DNA of 64,000 nucleotides from Fusarium oxysporum f. sp. lycopersici 4287 (Eukaryota; Ascomycota; Sordariomycetes; Hypocreales; Nectriaceae). This document shows positions 23,747 to 34,426 of this stretch, piece by piece. The number at the start of each line of letters is the position of its first letter. Within the stretch, counting starts at the first letter, position 1. Below the pieces are notes generated by a model. The model was not told the DNA's origin, searched no databases, and saw only the letters and a program-made list of their open reading frames with translations. The position numbers and the translations under genes are program-made. The stretch spans positions 3,412,604 through 3,476,603 of the forward strand of contig NC_030989.1 in assembly GCF_000149955.1 (NCBI RefSeq), read 5' to 3'.

Positions 23747-25051
23747 GGAACAGAAAGGTCTGAGAATAGCGTCACTGAAGGTTTTGGTCTAGTCAGATAG
23801 TCATTCACTTTCACATATCAGATGTTAGTCAATGGCTCGACATTCAGGAGCTCTGCAGTTTGACTGTAGTAGAGTAAGACAAATGACATGCCATAGCAAG
23901 CTGACAGCATTTCAGGAGTTGGCTGAAAGCTCAGCTGCATGTTGTAGCCGGTTTCCAGTTCATGTCAGAGATGAACCAACAGCAGTAAACGCAGATAGTT
24001 CAGAATCTTCAGCTTTCCGACTTTCCCGATCAACTCAAGGATTTCAATGTATTGCCAGCCACATTCCTCAAGCAGCCTATAAGATCGTTGGGAGCCATTT
24101 TGGCCCCTGGCGCAAGGGTCGATCATGTCTCAGCGCCACTCCCTTGCGTCGCTCCTGTTGATCAAGAGTCATCACGCTGTTCAATTCGGAAATCGGTAGT
24201 TACCAAGTCTAGATCACGAGGGAGCATGATAGTATTAATAAGAGAACTAAGAGATATTCTTGAGCATCATACATGTACTCGTTTTGTGTTATGTTACTGG
24301 TATCTATACTCAACGAAATAGTGAGGCGGAAGGTTGTTCGCAATCTGTGATGGAAGCGCGCTAGAATATCAAAAGTAAGGCCATTATAGCAAGTCAACTA
24401 ATTCCATACTAAAAGAGAATCACTAAATATTGAACTTTAACCCTCGCTATATTTCTGACAGGCTCAGTTGATTCGATCCCTGGACCCATCTCAAAGTGAG
24501 ACATTGAGCTCGTCTAGCCCCTTATCCATTCCTACCAACCCATCTCGCCTCCCTCAAACACGCTGCCATTCAAATCGATACACAAAAATTCCAGCGCGTA
24601 AAAATTTCTCTTAATTTAGCGCGTTTCAGCACTTTAATCAGCAGGCATCCAACCACGCTCGTGAACGAGGCCCTGACGATAGGACTCTCCCTGCTTTACT
24701 AGGGCTTCTCCGCCACAGCAAGGCGCTGAAAAGCTGAGCAACTGGTATGTATGACTGTCGACAAAGCGTTTTAATGGTTATCGCATTATTGAGTACTGTA
24801 ATTCTGGTCTTCCCAGCCACACGGGTTGACGTGTGAATAATGCAGTATCGATACGAAGATGCGCAACCTCTTTGTTATAGCGTTCCAGGCAGGATGAGTG
24901 TTTGTACGGACACCATGTATATCAAGCAGGCTGCTTCTCTCGGTTGAAAAGGCTCATCATCACTAGCAACCAGATAGAGACAGAGACATCCTTCGTCCAT
25001 CTCGACAACAAAGTCTTCTGTATTGCTTTCATCACATAATTCGACTCCAAG
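23747..25051. other. intergenic
   Basis: A 1.3-kb spacer with short unconvincing frames only. The last 100 bases before the wall-protein gene are its leader. Confidence 0.4.
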
Positions 25052-26330
25052 ATGAGAACATCATTGGCTCTCCTGGCTCTGGCAGCCACAGCCTTTGCCA
25101 TTCCCCAAGCAGTCACAGAAGATATTGCACCCAAGGGTAAAGCCCCGAAGGGTTGCACCACCTCATATGATGGCCAATTCGAAGTCACAATCTTCAAGCC
25201 TGGAAACGAAAAGCGGGATGTCACCGAGGTAAGCAAGCTCAAACTCTCAGATGTGACGCTCAACTAACAGACAACAGCGATCATGTAATGGTGAAGGCGT
25301 TCTCGTCCTGAACCTCAAAGATGGTGTCCTCAAGGACGCTCAAGGTCGAACAGGCTACATCTCGGACAGCTACCAGTTCCAATTCGACAAGCCCGCACAG
25401 GCTGGCGCAATCTACACATCCGGTTTCTCAGTCTGCTCCAACGGAACTCTTGCCTTTGGACCCTCCGCAATCTTCTGGCAATGCCAATCCGGCGACTTCT
25501 ACAACCTCTATGACCGCAACTGGGCTGAGCAATGTGAGCCTGTTGAGTTCGGCGTTATGCCTTGTGGCAAGAGTAAGAATGCAAAGTCCGCCCCTAAGAA
25601 GAGAATTGTGGGAAGCAGCGTTGTTGCGACGACTGTTGTAACTGTTGTTTCTGATGGCACGACGAGGGAGGTTCCTACAACTATCGCTGTTCCCATGTGC
25701 CAGATTGGCGATGGCCAGGTTCAGGTTCGCACGACGCCATGCGATGATATGGAGATCCCTATCATTACTGCTCCTCCTGTCAGTCAAGTCTCGGATGGCA
25801 AGCTTCAGGTTCCTACTACAGCTCCACCTGCGCCTCCCGCAGTTCAGAAGCCTGCCAAGCCTGTGGATGACACACCTGTTGAGGGTACTGGCGGTGATGC
25901 CGGGGATAAGCCCAAGCCTGCTGGTGACTCGAAGCCTGGCGCTTCTCCTTCTGGAAACGATGCTCCTGATAACACGGGAGCCGCACAGGCTGAGAAGCCA
26001 GCTGGAGATGAGCCTTCTGCCACTGGTGTCCGACGTGCTGGCAAGTCGAAAGCCACTGAAACCGACGATGAAGTGCTGGCCACTGACTCTGGTACCCCCT
26101 CCGACACCGAGACCGAGGCGACTGGCTCATCTCGAAGCACACGCGCCGTCAAGCCCTTCAAGTCTCAGACGACGGAGAGTAATGACTCTGAGGAGACTGG
26201 AAGCAGCTCCAGTTCCGGCTCAGATGACGCCGCGTCTACGGGTGCGGCTCAGTCTGATGCTTTCAAGATTGCCGCGAGCTTGGGTATGGTGCTTGTATCG
26301 GGTCTGTTTGGATCTCTGTTGATTCTGTAA
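25052..26330 (+). CDS. PIR-type GPI-anchored cell-wall protein
   Basis: Two exons (25052-25228, 25278-26330) encode 409 residues. Residues 1-17 are a signal peptide, MRTSLALLALAATAFAI. Residues about 35-160 form the PIR cysteine domain, with LKDGVLKDAQGRTGYI, QFQFDKPAQAGAIYTSGFS, then C..NG and FWQCQSGDFYNLYD. Two or three degenerate PIR repeats of the type SQVSDGKLQ/CQIGDGQVQ follow. A long Pro/Lys/Ser/Thr-rich stalk comes next, and the C-terminus is a hydrophobic GPI-anchor signal ending FGSLLIL. PIR proteins cross-link to beta-1,3-glucan through the repeat glutamine. Here the repeats come after the cysteine domain and the protein also has a GPI tail, unlike the yeast order. Confidence 0.85.
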
Positions 26331-26736
26331 ATGATGATGGAACTGGGATTATTGATTGAGGTTATGATTGTATCTGTTTTCTCGCATAAATGCGGTGTTC
26401 TGGTTTTCTCATGTCGGAGGTATTGGGTTAGTAATATTTAGATATCTCTTTACGAACAGTCAATGGCACAATAGACATGGAATCACAAAGCTAAACGTAC
26501 TCAACGCTGACGTTCAATTGCCTCTACTTGTCAGTGCAAGCAAAGATCAGTGAAGATGATTCCTCATCATTACCCCACTGTAAAGGATGTGGGTGGGCCT
26601 GTTTTAGCACTAACGTTAGTGTCAGTCATCGGCATTCACGGCGCTCTCAAGCTTGCGAGGGGTCTTTCACAAACTTCTTGCACTCACAATCCTTGTTACT
26701 CACGAAATTCACACAAAGGTTTGTGTACAAGAAACA
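26331..26736. other. intergenic
   Basis: 3' end of the wall-protein gene and promoter of the MOSC gene. Nothing else seen. Confidence 0.5.
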
Positions 26737-28110
26737 ATGGGCGACTCATTCATAGGCAATCTCACAGAGAGTGTCAATCAACTGACGCCGACATCGATCG
26801 CCATCTCAGTCGCGGTCTTGCTGGGCAGTCTCATCACGATCTGGCTTCAAAATGGCCCATCAACACCCAAGGAGCTTCGCAATCTTCGACGAGAAGGCGT
26901 GTCATCAAGCAACATGAGCGACCAAACCGATTCCAAATACGACTTTCCTGAGAGCACTGAAAATGATGGCCCAATTCGTATCAAAGCAATCTTTGTGCAT
27001 CCTATCAAATCTTGCGCCCCAGTCGAATTGAACCGAGCGCAACTCATCAAGAGTGGCTTGGTCTGGGATCGATGTTTCGCTCTGGCGACAGAAGTCAATC
27101 GTGCGGAATCAGAAGGGGGCCCGATATGGCGATTCATCAGTCAGCGGACTAAACCGCTCATGTCACAGATCAAGACCGAGTTATGGCTCAGTCCCGAAGG
27201 TAGCGATGCGAGCTCTCCTTTCGACTCCGTGGGATGTCTCGTCTTCAAGTTCCCAGATCCAGATCCTCCGACTCTGTTGGAACAGCTAAAATCCATGCTG
27301 TTCTCTCACCCGAGGGAAGTCTCTGCGTTCGTGTCGCTCTCTCCAGATGAAAATTATCTCAATAAGCATGGGATCGCCATGAAGACATTTGCCATTCATT
27401 CAAGAGAAGCAAAAGGCTTGGATATGGGAAACGCACCAACAATTGCCGCCACACTCCCCAAACTCAAGCGCTTCCTCAACATCCCCGAGCATCAAAAGCT
27501 CACTCTTTTGCGCTGCACACCAAACACTCTCGTGCCAACAGAGAAGAACCTAGCGCCCTTGGAGCACATCGGCAAACCAGCTGTTCACGGTTACACAGAC
27601 CAACAACCCGTCAACGTGAACAATCTCGCCTCCGTCCACGCCGTTTCAGCCCTTCTCCCCAAAGAAAACCAGCCTCTCAACGCGCTTCGCTTTCGCGCAA
27701 ATATTTGGATCACAGGTGCTCCAGCGTTTGTCGAAGAAACATGGAAACGATATCGCGTTGTGCCAAAGCAACAACATGCAGCCTCCCCTTCACTTTCTGT
27801 CGTTTGCCGGACATCGCGCTGCACGTTGCCGAACGTGAATCCACTTACTGGTAAATTTGATACAGATAAACCGGACAGTGGAAAAACGAGAGGAAACGCA
27901 CAGCCTAGCTCGACGCTTGTTAAGCATCGAACGGTTGAGGATGGAAACCCGAGGGCTTTGGGGTACCTTGGCATGCACTGTGTCCCAGAAAATGCAGGCT
28001 TGCAGCAGGCTGCGGACAGTGTTGAAAATCTGTATATTCAAGTCGGTGATGAGATTGAAGTTCTTGAGCGCGGAGTTCATTTATACGGATCGACTGCCAA
28101 TGACTACTAG
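26737..28110 (+). CDS. MOSC-domain protein, mARC-like molybdenum enzyme
   Basis: A single exon of 457 residues from the first in-frame ATG. Residues about 17-36 form one membrane segment, SIAISVAVLLGSLITIWLQ, as an N-terminal signal anchor. IRIKAIFVHPIKSC opens the MOSC N-terminal beta-barrel. LRCTPNTLV and RANIWITGAPAFVEE lead into the MOSC domain, where VCRTSRCTLPNVNPLTGKF matches the region holding the molybdenum-binding cysteine of mARC enzymes. mARC proteins reduce N-hydroxylated compounds with cytochrome b5 partners at the outer mitochondrial or ER membrane. Membrane placement is inferred from the anchor. It is longer than animal mARC (about 335 residues), with extra sequence before and within the barrel. 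Confidence 0.82.
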   Translation: MGDSFIGNLTESVNQLTPTSIAISVAVLLGSLITIWLQNGPSTPKELRNLRREGVSSSNMSDQTDSKYDFPESTENDGPIRIKAIFVHPIKSCAPVELNRAQLIKSGLVWDRCFALATEVNRAESEGGPIWRFISQRTKPLMSQIKTELWLSPEGSDASSPFDSVGCLVFKFPDPDPPTLLEQLKSMLFSHPREVSAFVSLSPDENYLNKHGIAMKTFAIHSREAKGLDMGNAPTIAATLPKLKRFLNIPEHQKLTLLRCTPNTLVPTEKNLAPLEHIGKPAVHGYTDQQPVNVNNLASVHAVSALLPKENQPLNALRFRANIWITGAPAFVEETWKRYRVVPKQQHAASPSLSVVCRTSRCTLPNVNPLTGKFDTDKPDSGKTRGNAQPSSTLVKHRTVEDGNPRALGYLGMHCVPENAGLQQAADSVENLYIQVGDEIEVLERGVHLYGSTANDY

Positions 28111-28738
28111 CCTCAGGTCTCTCCGCATGCAATTATCACCAGCTCGGAAATCTCCGAACAAGAAACCCTAAATAGAAACTCTCCGCTACAAGGTCAGCAT
28201 CTCTACTATCGATATCCTTGTCTAGCGCAGACGATCAATCTTACAAAAAGCCACATTCGATGCCAAGCCAACGCCTGTGTTACCATGTAAGCGGTAAAGA
28301 CGTGTTGATAGGCTATCTCGCTCTTGGTGATTGGACAACGGGTGTTATGCGGGGATGTATGGCGTTTTGTTTGAGTCTGGTTGTTGGGTCATGGTCGAAT
28401 TCGCACGCTATGGACCATTATTATTAAAAGCTTGAAGAGGGTTTATTTAATGTGACCAAATTCATAATTGAATAACGGATCCATGAGACGTAGCTGTCAG
28501 AAGTACTGCAAGGAACTTTTACTTGTTGGAAGTTCCTACTAAGACCTGCAGGACAGCTCCTCAGATATATTACCACAGTGTGCATCTCTCGTTTCAACAT
28601 ACCTGTCTTGCCTGTGGCTTGCCATAGTCTCCTCACATTTAGCTTTTTGTTTGCCCTCCTGCATTTTTCCCCTTTTCTTTCCCTCTTGTTTCCAAAACCT
28701 TTGTCTCTTTCATTCTAAGCCCTACAGTCATCCTAATC
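28111..28738. other. intergenic
   Basis: Includes a pyrimidine-rich stretch from about 28600 to 28735 just before the F-box gene, likely its promoter and leader. No other gene seen. Confidence 0.45.
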
Positions 28739-30109
28739 ATGAGTGAACCGGAGCCAACAGCGTTATGGCTTCCTGACGAGGTCCTCTTCAATATCTTGTC
28801 CACGTTACAGGACAGTGACGACCCTGATGCAATCTCCACCAAAGAAGCAAACATAACCCTCTTCAACGCGTGCTTGGCATCAAGGCGACTCGAAAGCCTT
28901 GCTCAAAGAGTCCTGTATCGCTGCATCGATGCACGGTCATCAAAGTGTCTTTTAACACTTGGCCAAAATCCTCATCTGTGTCGTCTGGTTCGAGAGCTGT
29001 ATTGCCCTTACGATGAAGAAGTAGTGAATGCCTTGCTACACCCACATTTTCGAAATTATATATGGCTCCCATCCTCATGGAGTGCCAGTTTTCCGAACTG
29101 GCTCGAAAGTGAACATGGCCGGCAGGAATACTACGGCCAGGCAACAGCCTTCTGGGTGCAGAGGCTGCCCAACCTGAACAGGCTCACTATCAGCCTGAGC
29201 TACGACATGAAAGCCTTGACGGAAATGGTACAAAAGAGTTTGAACGGGCAGCCAAGGCGATTCCCGCGGTTGACGAGAATCGATTTCAAGCTTTGTCCAA
29301 GCGGTATACCACCGTGCATCCAGCCGGGCTTGATTCTATTTCAGCTGCCCTTTCTCAAAACAGTGACCATCCATGACATCCCCTTTTTTGCTAAAAGCAG
29401 CAGCGGGGACTTGGAAATGCCAAAGAATGCCTGCAAACGACTCGAAAGGCTTGACGCCGACTTTGCATGGATCACACCCGGCAGCTTGCGAAATCTGCTG
29501 TCAGTCTGCGAGAGTCTCCGCTTCCTGGACATCAAGGTCAGAACAATGCTATCAACAACGTGTGATCCCTTCAACTACCGTCTTGGTGACTGGATTCAAC
29601 ACTGCCACGCCTTGGAGAGTCTTGACCTTCAAATCAAGGCATCCAGGCGGTGGACGGACGGGTTGACTGGTGGAAGGGAGGTTCAGGAGCAGACATGGGC
29701 TGCAAACAACATTGGATCACTCCAGAACCTGACCCGTCTCAAGAGATTCTCCTTGAGCGTGGAGCTTCGTCACTTGACGGTGCCAGGACCCTCCGTTCCC
29801 CCTCCCAGTCCGTCGAAGCTTGACTTTGAACTCATGCTTCCAACCTCGATTGAGCAATTTGAGATCAGGAAGATCGGTATTCCGGACTACAAGGCTTTTG
29901 TCAGGAACATACGCGAACTTCTCCAGTCAAAGCGGCTTACGAATTTGTTTCAAGTATCTGTGGCAGCTCATTTGAAGCCACATCATGTTACACATCCGTC
30001 CTGGGGGGTACAGTTGCATGGGCCTGGCCAGTTTGACAAAGTCCTTCAGTTGGTGCACAAGGATCGTAAGGGGACGATCCAATCTTCGCGCTATGATCAG
30101 GAGGCATGA
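28739..30109 (+). CDS. F-box-like protein
   Basis: A single exon of 456 residues. The N-terminus LWLPDEVLFNILSTLQD, followed by NACLASRRLESLAQRVLYRCI, has the pattern of an F-box: Leu-Pro, then hydrophobic helices and a 'RL..lA...LYR' ending. The rest contains leucine-rich stretches (RLPNLNRLTISL, LRFLDIKV, ALESLDLQI) without regular repeats. F-box proteins recruit substrates to SCF ubiquitin ligases. The target cannot be inferred. Such genes are numerous and fast-evolving in Fusarium-like fungi. Confidence 0.75.
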   Translation: MSEPEPTALWLPDEVLFNILSTLQDSDDPDAISTKEANITLFNACLASRRLESLAQRVLYRCIDARSSKCLLTLGQNPHLCRLVRELYCPYDEEVVNALLHPHFRNYIWLPSSWSASFPNWLESEHGRQEYYGQATAFWVQRLPNLNRLTISLSYDMKALTEMVQKSLNGQPRRFPRLTRIDFKLCPSGIPPCIQPGLILFQLPFLKTVTIHDIPFFAKSSSGDLEMPKNACKRLERLDADFAWITPGSLRNLLSVCESLRFLDIKVRTMLSTTCDPFNYRLGDWIQHCHALESLDLQIKASRRWTDGLTGGREVQEQTWAANNIGSLQNLTRLKRFSLSVELRHLTVPGPSVPPPSPSKLDFELMLPTSIEQFEIRKIGIPDYKAFVRNIRELLQSKRLTNLFQVSVAAHLKPHHVTHPSWGVQLHGPGQFDKVLQLVHKDRKGTIQSSRYDQEA

Positions 30110-30533
30110 GTCTTGATAAGAACTGCATACGGATTTTGTCCGAGGTAGCCATCGTGACAGACTCTTAGTTTGGTTGATGTTGGTGAGATTTTCAAGGAAG
30201 CTTTGCTTCTTAAATTCGGTGACTGGGAGGATGGTTTACGTTCATGGCCGAGTAGCTGCGAGAATCTTTTGGAATGGGCACCATACTTCAAAATGCTCGA
30301 AGGTCATGATTTCTTCTGCGCACCATCCTCATTTGTCTCATTGTTCACATCGAAGTGCCAGCCCCGTGACTAGATACATGATGATTGATCTTGATTATGA
30401 ATAACGTCCATCATTGTGGTTAATCTGGGACAAAGGCACTTCTCCACCCATAAGTCGTTCAAAGCCTTAGTAAAAGCCGGGCAAAGTTGCCCTAATATCC
30501 AAAGTCTTCAGAGTCATGGCCCTGTTCGTCAGC
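30110..30533. other. intergenic
   Basis: Spacer between the F-box gene and the convergent HNH gene. Nothing recognised. Confidence 0.45.
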
Positions 30534-31816
30534 CTATCTCGCCTGGCTCTGAATCCACTGCATGGCCTTATCATCCGGGTTCTGCCTCGAAGGTAATTCG
30601 GGATTGCGCGCTGCGCCGCTGAAAGCTGTGAACAGGATGCACGCCCACTGAATGTCTATGACCTCCTTGAAGCGTTTCGTTTCGTCTGTTTGCATGTTGA
30701 TGTGGATAAGGTATCCTGACGGCAGAGGCTTACCCGACCTGGTGAGGTGTCGTAATGCTCCTTCACAAGAAACCGGCAGTGGATTACCTTGATCATGGAA
30801 CAAATTGAGCTCGTCGATTAACTGCCGCCAGTCACTCCCATGACCTGTGCCGCTGATGTCGATTTCTTGACCGAGACGCTTCTTGTTTTGAGGCATCCAT
30901 CGGAACTGTAACGTTACTTTTGATTCATTCTCGTTAGAGGTCTCCGTGAATATATACTTGAATCCGCAGTAACCCCTTGCCCGTAGCTTATGCAAATCAG
31001 GATGGAGGCAAATCATGTTCCATACTTTATCGGTGCCTCTCAGTTCATGCGGGTTGTAGACATAGCAATTCCCTCCTAGAAGATTGACACTGAGCAAGCC
31101 AGGGCCGCGAAACTTAATATCACCAGTCGTGTTGCCATGCTCCTTGGTGTCCCACCATGTGTACGGAATGATGTGGCTAACCATAGGGTCTACTGTACCC
31201 AGCACAACACAAGAATTGCCATCACGTTCCAACATTTAGCCTCTTCAACCAAGTCATGGACATGGTCATTAAGCTTAAGATTAGTCCCAAACATGGGCAT
31301 GTCCCAGTTCCAACGAAAACCGTTATCTGATTCGCACTCGGACACTGAACTCCCAGGAATCGCCGATGATTTCGTGATCTGAGGTGAGGACTGAGCTGGA
31401 GTTGGGTCTATGATGCTTCCTACGCAATGTTGAATCAGGTCTAAAGCTTGTTAGCTCATATCTCCGATTCTGAAAATGGGAGGATTCTTACAGTGCTTGC
31501 AGAATGGTGCAATGCCATCGAGATTTCGCTTCAGTTCAAGTGATGAGGCGGGGCGGTAGGTAACCCCGTTATGTTCCAAAGGTTGCACTGAAAACACCTG
31601 GCCAGGCCTAGAGTGCCTGATAGGTGCCAACAACATGGTCGAAGCATGTTCTGCGCGAAGTCAAAACTCACGAAAGCCCCGTTTCACATAGCTCTCGAGC
31701 TGTTTCGCGTATTCCCGCCTCTCCTCGAGTTCGTCCAAGGACAAAAGATGGCCAGGAGCGCTAAAGCAGCCAGCGCCATAGATGACGCCTCCTTGCCCTG
31801 ATGTAGGGCCCGCCAT
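30534..31816 (-). pseudogene. HNH-endonuclease-domain (HNH_2-like) gene with a one-base frameshift
   Basis: From ATG at 31814-31816, exons 31672-31816, 31492-31587 and 31440 downward read MAGPTSGQGGVIYGAGCFSA, then an N-terminal charged helix and an acidic linker ending HDLVEEAK. The HNH part, MLERDGNSCVVLGT followed by VSHIIPYTWW, lies one frame away, and a TAA stands immediately before it in that frame. One extra A in the AAA run at 31235-31237 (as TTT on the plus strand) would join them. The downstream part is complete to the stop at 30534. Fungal HNH_2 proteins are of unknown function. The fold is a metal-dependent nuclease. This is either a genuine frameshift or a homopolymer sequencing error, in which case the gene is intact. 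Confidence 0.65.
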
Positions 31817-32333
31817 AATTAAGTGAAGTGGTAAGTCCTGTAGGCTGGAGGAGAAGAATCAGAGATAACTTAAAACATAATAGAATGGCTGATAAAAGCT
31901 TTACAGCTATATAATCTGAAATGGAGAAATAGATTGTGGCTTGCGGCCCTCAACTCCATCTTTGAAAGCTTTTTTTACAAAACCTTACATGTTCAAAGAG
32001 TATAGAAAAGGCGCTAAATGCGTCAAATTGCCTTTTGAATAAACCTTAGTATTGAAGCTCTCAACTGAAGTTACCACCAGTCGGGGCTTGAAGTTTCTTC
32101 TACCTCATAACCTTGAGTTAATCACTTTAATCTCTTGAGATTCATCACATCTCTAGGACAGCAGCCAGGTGAACTTGTAAGTGTTATAGGTGTAGATAAC
32201 AGTGCAACTAATGGGTAGCTAATAGTGGTTTTGATCATAATTTGGTCCATCAACTTTATGTAGGTAATTCATAGTAAAACAATTACAACGTACCCCTTGT
32301 TCGAAAATAAACAATTAAATAGAACAAAGAGAG
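31817..32333. other. intergenic
   Basis: AT-leaning spacer. I see nothing in it. Confidence 0.5.
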
Positions 32334-32891
32334 TTACTCAACACGCACTGACTTTATGGCAGTGAGCAAGGTATCTCGTAGGTCTGTCTCCGTGTGCACC
32401 AAATTGGCCCCAAACCTTTTGCAAACCGCCTCAAGATTCCCTTTCTTTCGATATCCATCCAGGGCACAGACTATGGACCTTTCTGGTTTCGTCTTGGCAG
32501 CCAGCCCTAGCTCCATAAGACTGATTGGGGCCTCAGTTGAAGGGTGGAAAAAGAAAACAATGATGTCTGCAGCCTCTTGCATATCAAGCTCCCACCAAAC
32601 CTGCTCCTCCCACCGCTTGTCTGAGAAGTCCTCCTTCCATGTACTATCCCAATCTGGTCGGTTTGGGTTGAGAATCGTCACGTGTTGATCCATCAAAGCT
32701 TTTGTCAGAGTTTCTCGCCAGTCAGGCTCGCCGGTGCTTGTTGTTATTCCTGCGAGGAAGATGGATGTATTTTTGTCGTCTGAGTCAGGCCTGTGAGGAG
32801 CCATAACAATCTTAGCGTGTTGCTCCATGATGGAGGCTTGGGCACGCAACTCAGTACGTTGCAAGTGAAATGTTGAAGTTGCAGAATCCAT
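32334..32891 (-). CDS. nucleoside 2-deoxyribosyltransferase-like protein
   Basis: A single exon of 185 residues from the first in-frame ATG (MDSATSTFHLQRTELRAQ). SIFLAGITTSTGEPDWRETL is the phosphate/ribose-binding N-terminal motif. NPNRPDWDSTWKEDF follows, then WWELDMQEAADIIVFFF and ISLMELGLAAK, whose glutamate is the nucleophile in this superfamily. The family exchanges bases between 2'-deoxynucleosides or hydrolyses the N-glycosidic bond. Related folds also act in nucleotide-based signalling and defence. The length and motifs suggest an active enzyme. The substrate is unknown. It lies between the HNH gene and the small SANT array. Confidence 0.78.
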   Translation of the reverse strand: MDSATSTFHLQRTELRAQASIMEQHAKIVMAPHRPDSDDKNTSIFLAGITTSTGEPDWRETLTKALMDQHVTILNPNRPDWDSTWKEDFSDKRWEEQVWWELDMQEAADIIVFFFHPSTEAPISLMELGLAAKTKPERSIVCALDGYRKKGNLEAVCKRFGANLVHTETDLRDTLLTAIKSVRVE

Positions 32892-33887
32892 GGATGCTGA
32901 CTTTCCCCGCCTTTGGTGAATATCAACAGCCAGAGGTGGCCAATGATTGGCCACTCAACTCTACGGTCGTCCACAGTCTACTTTGGAAATATCACAATTG
33001 TTTTGAACACTTCAGACGAACAGCGAAGAATTGGGGGTCGTGTTTGAATTGGTAGATTGTTTTATCTTGAGTTGTTCTATCAACCAACTTTCGCATTCGG
33101 CGTTTAGTGATTTGATTGGTGTCCTTATGTCTTCACGCAGCGACATAGCTTGCCAATAGCAAATGCTTGTTAGATTTGGTGAGGGCTCTCGCACAATCTT
33201 GTCACATATCTTTCGTGGGACTTTTTTCCAGATAAATATATAGGGGGCAGCTCATGCCTCCTATTCCAACTCACTGATTCACCCTACCTCAGTCATCAGA
33301 TGATTCTAAATTCATCATAATCTTACCTAAGTTGAAGCGTTCAGGCTCTATAGAGAGTCGCAGTTCTGTGATTTGTCATGCCTAACTTATTCTGGGCAAA
33401 AGAGGACCATATTTTCCTATTCTTGTCCTGCATGCTTCTTGGTAGAGCGATGTTGGTACATGCCCCCCCTCGTGAAAGATTCCTCAATCATGGAAAGACA
33501 TTATTGGGTATAGGCTCCAGTATTCTCATCTCGGTGTCAGATCCTTTGTAATTTTTTAATACTTCTTCTCTTTGTTCTTACAGTCCTGAGTCGTTGGGGC
33601 GTTGATCCGTGTAATCGACATGAGCCAATCTCAGCTTGACTCTGCTCAAGTGCATGTTCAGTGATTGAACAATGGGGCGTCAGCGATAGGAGTATCACCA
33701 CTTGTTCTCTGGTGTGAACAAGAGAACACCAATTCTATTGACTTGCGCATTTAAATCACAATGGTCTCTTTGTTTCCTCGGGGCATTACTTATTCCCATT
33801 CTCACATTTCCACATTCAGCTCACCAAACTTGAATACATCAACCCGTAACAATATACCAATATCCATACGCCTACAAATCTTCAAGC
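32892..33887. other. intergenic, upstream of the small SANT gene array
   Basis: About 1 kb. A 57-codon frame at 33378-33551 is the only conspicuous content and I do not accept it as a gene. The last 100 bases are a C/A-rich leader of the first array gene. Confidence 0.4.
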
Positions 33888-34426
33888 ATGACTGACAATA
33901 GCGACAAGACTTCTGTCCAGCTTTGGCCTTGGCAGAAGCGAGCTCTCGAGAATGGACGTACGCCACTGCCTGAAAGTCCAGGAGAAAGGCCCTGGCTAAA
34001 CCTTCCACCAGATACCGAAATATCCGCAACTCCTTTAACGGCCTTAATAAATGCAAGTACCCCTAAACCACGAGACTGTGGCTAATATCACCAAATCCAT
34101 GTCGAAACTAAACATCAGCTAACACCGTTAACAGGTTGTCACACCGCACTCCCGCTGGTGGTCAAAAAGTGACATGAGACGTCTCATTCATCTGAGAAAC
34201 AGCGGGGAATCCTGGGCCGCTATCAGCGTAAGTATTTGACTTAAAGTATCTAGAACGTAGCTAATTTCATTTATAGGCAGAATTCCCAGGCCGGACTCTT
34301 CAGGGAGTCAAGCAGACATACCGCAAGCGTCGTTTCGCTACTGAGCGTCAAATGGAGAAAGAGGCGTTCGGAGCGACTTCTGCTGAGCCTTCTCTTATTG
34401 ACGACAACGATGAGAAGAGCAATTAG
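33888..34426 (+). CDS. small single Myb/SANT-like domain protein, copy 1
   Basis: Exons 33888-34052, 34135-34227 and 34277-34426 give 135 residues. Residues 13-38 carry the array motif (WPWQKRALENG, RTPLPESPG, RPWL). Residues about 60-105 are a Myb/SANT-like helix-turn-helix: RWWSKSDMRRLIHLRNSG, ESWAAISAEFPGRT, then KQTYRKRR. Aromatic residues are spaced as in Myb repeats (W, W, Y). The C-terminus is acidic. The first intron needs a GC-AG splice (GCAAGT donor) to keep the frame. The other intron is GTAAGT. A single SANT domain plus a basic KRR end suggests a small nuclear DNA- or chromatin-binding protein. That role is inference. I do not recognise a named family. Confidence 0.72.

Noticed and set aside
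23832..24161. 109-codon frame downstream of the alpha/beta hydrolase
   Set aside because: No recognisable motif and a composition like random sequence. It probably lies in the 3' region.
25645..26322. 225-codon frame overlapping the PIR gene in another frame
   Set aside because: Shadow of the Ser/Pro/Thr-rich stalk. Leucine/arginine-rich with no signal or motif.
30534..31816. Explaining the HNH frame break by an extra intron
   Set aside because: A TAA stands directly before the nuclease ATG in its own frame, and no AG acceptor lies between that TAA and the conserved ERDG, so splicing cannot join the halves.
33378..33551. 57-codon frame (MPNLFWAKEDHIFLFLS...) upstream of the SANT array
   Set aside because: The Trp and acidic start hinted at another SANT relic, but the rest lacks the FPGR and KRR landmarks and there is no matching exon structure.
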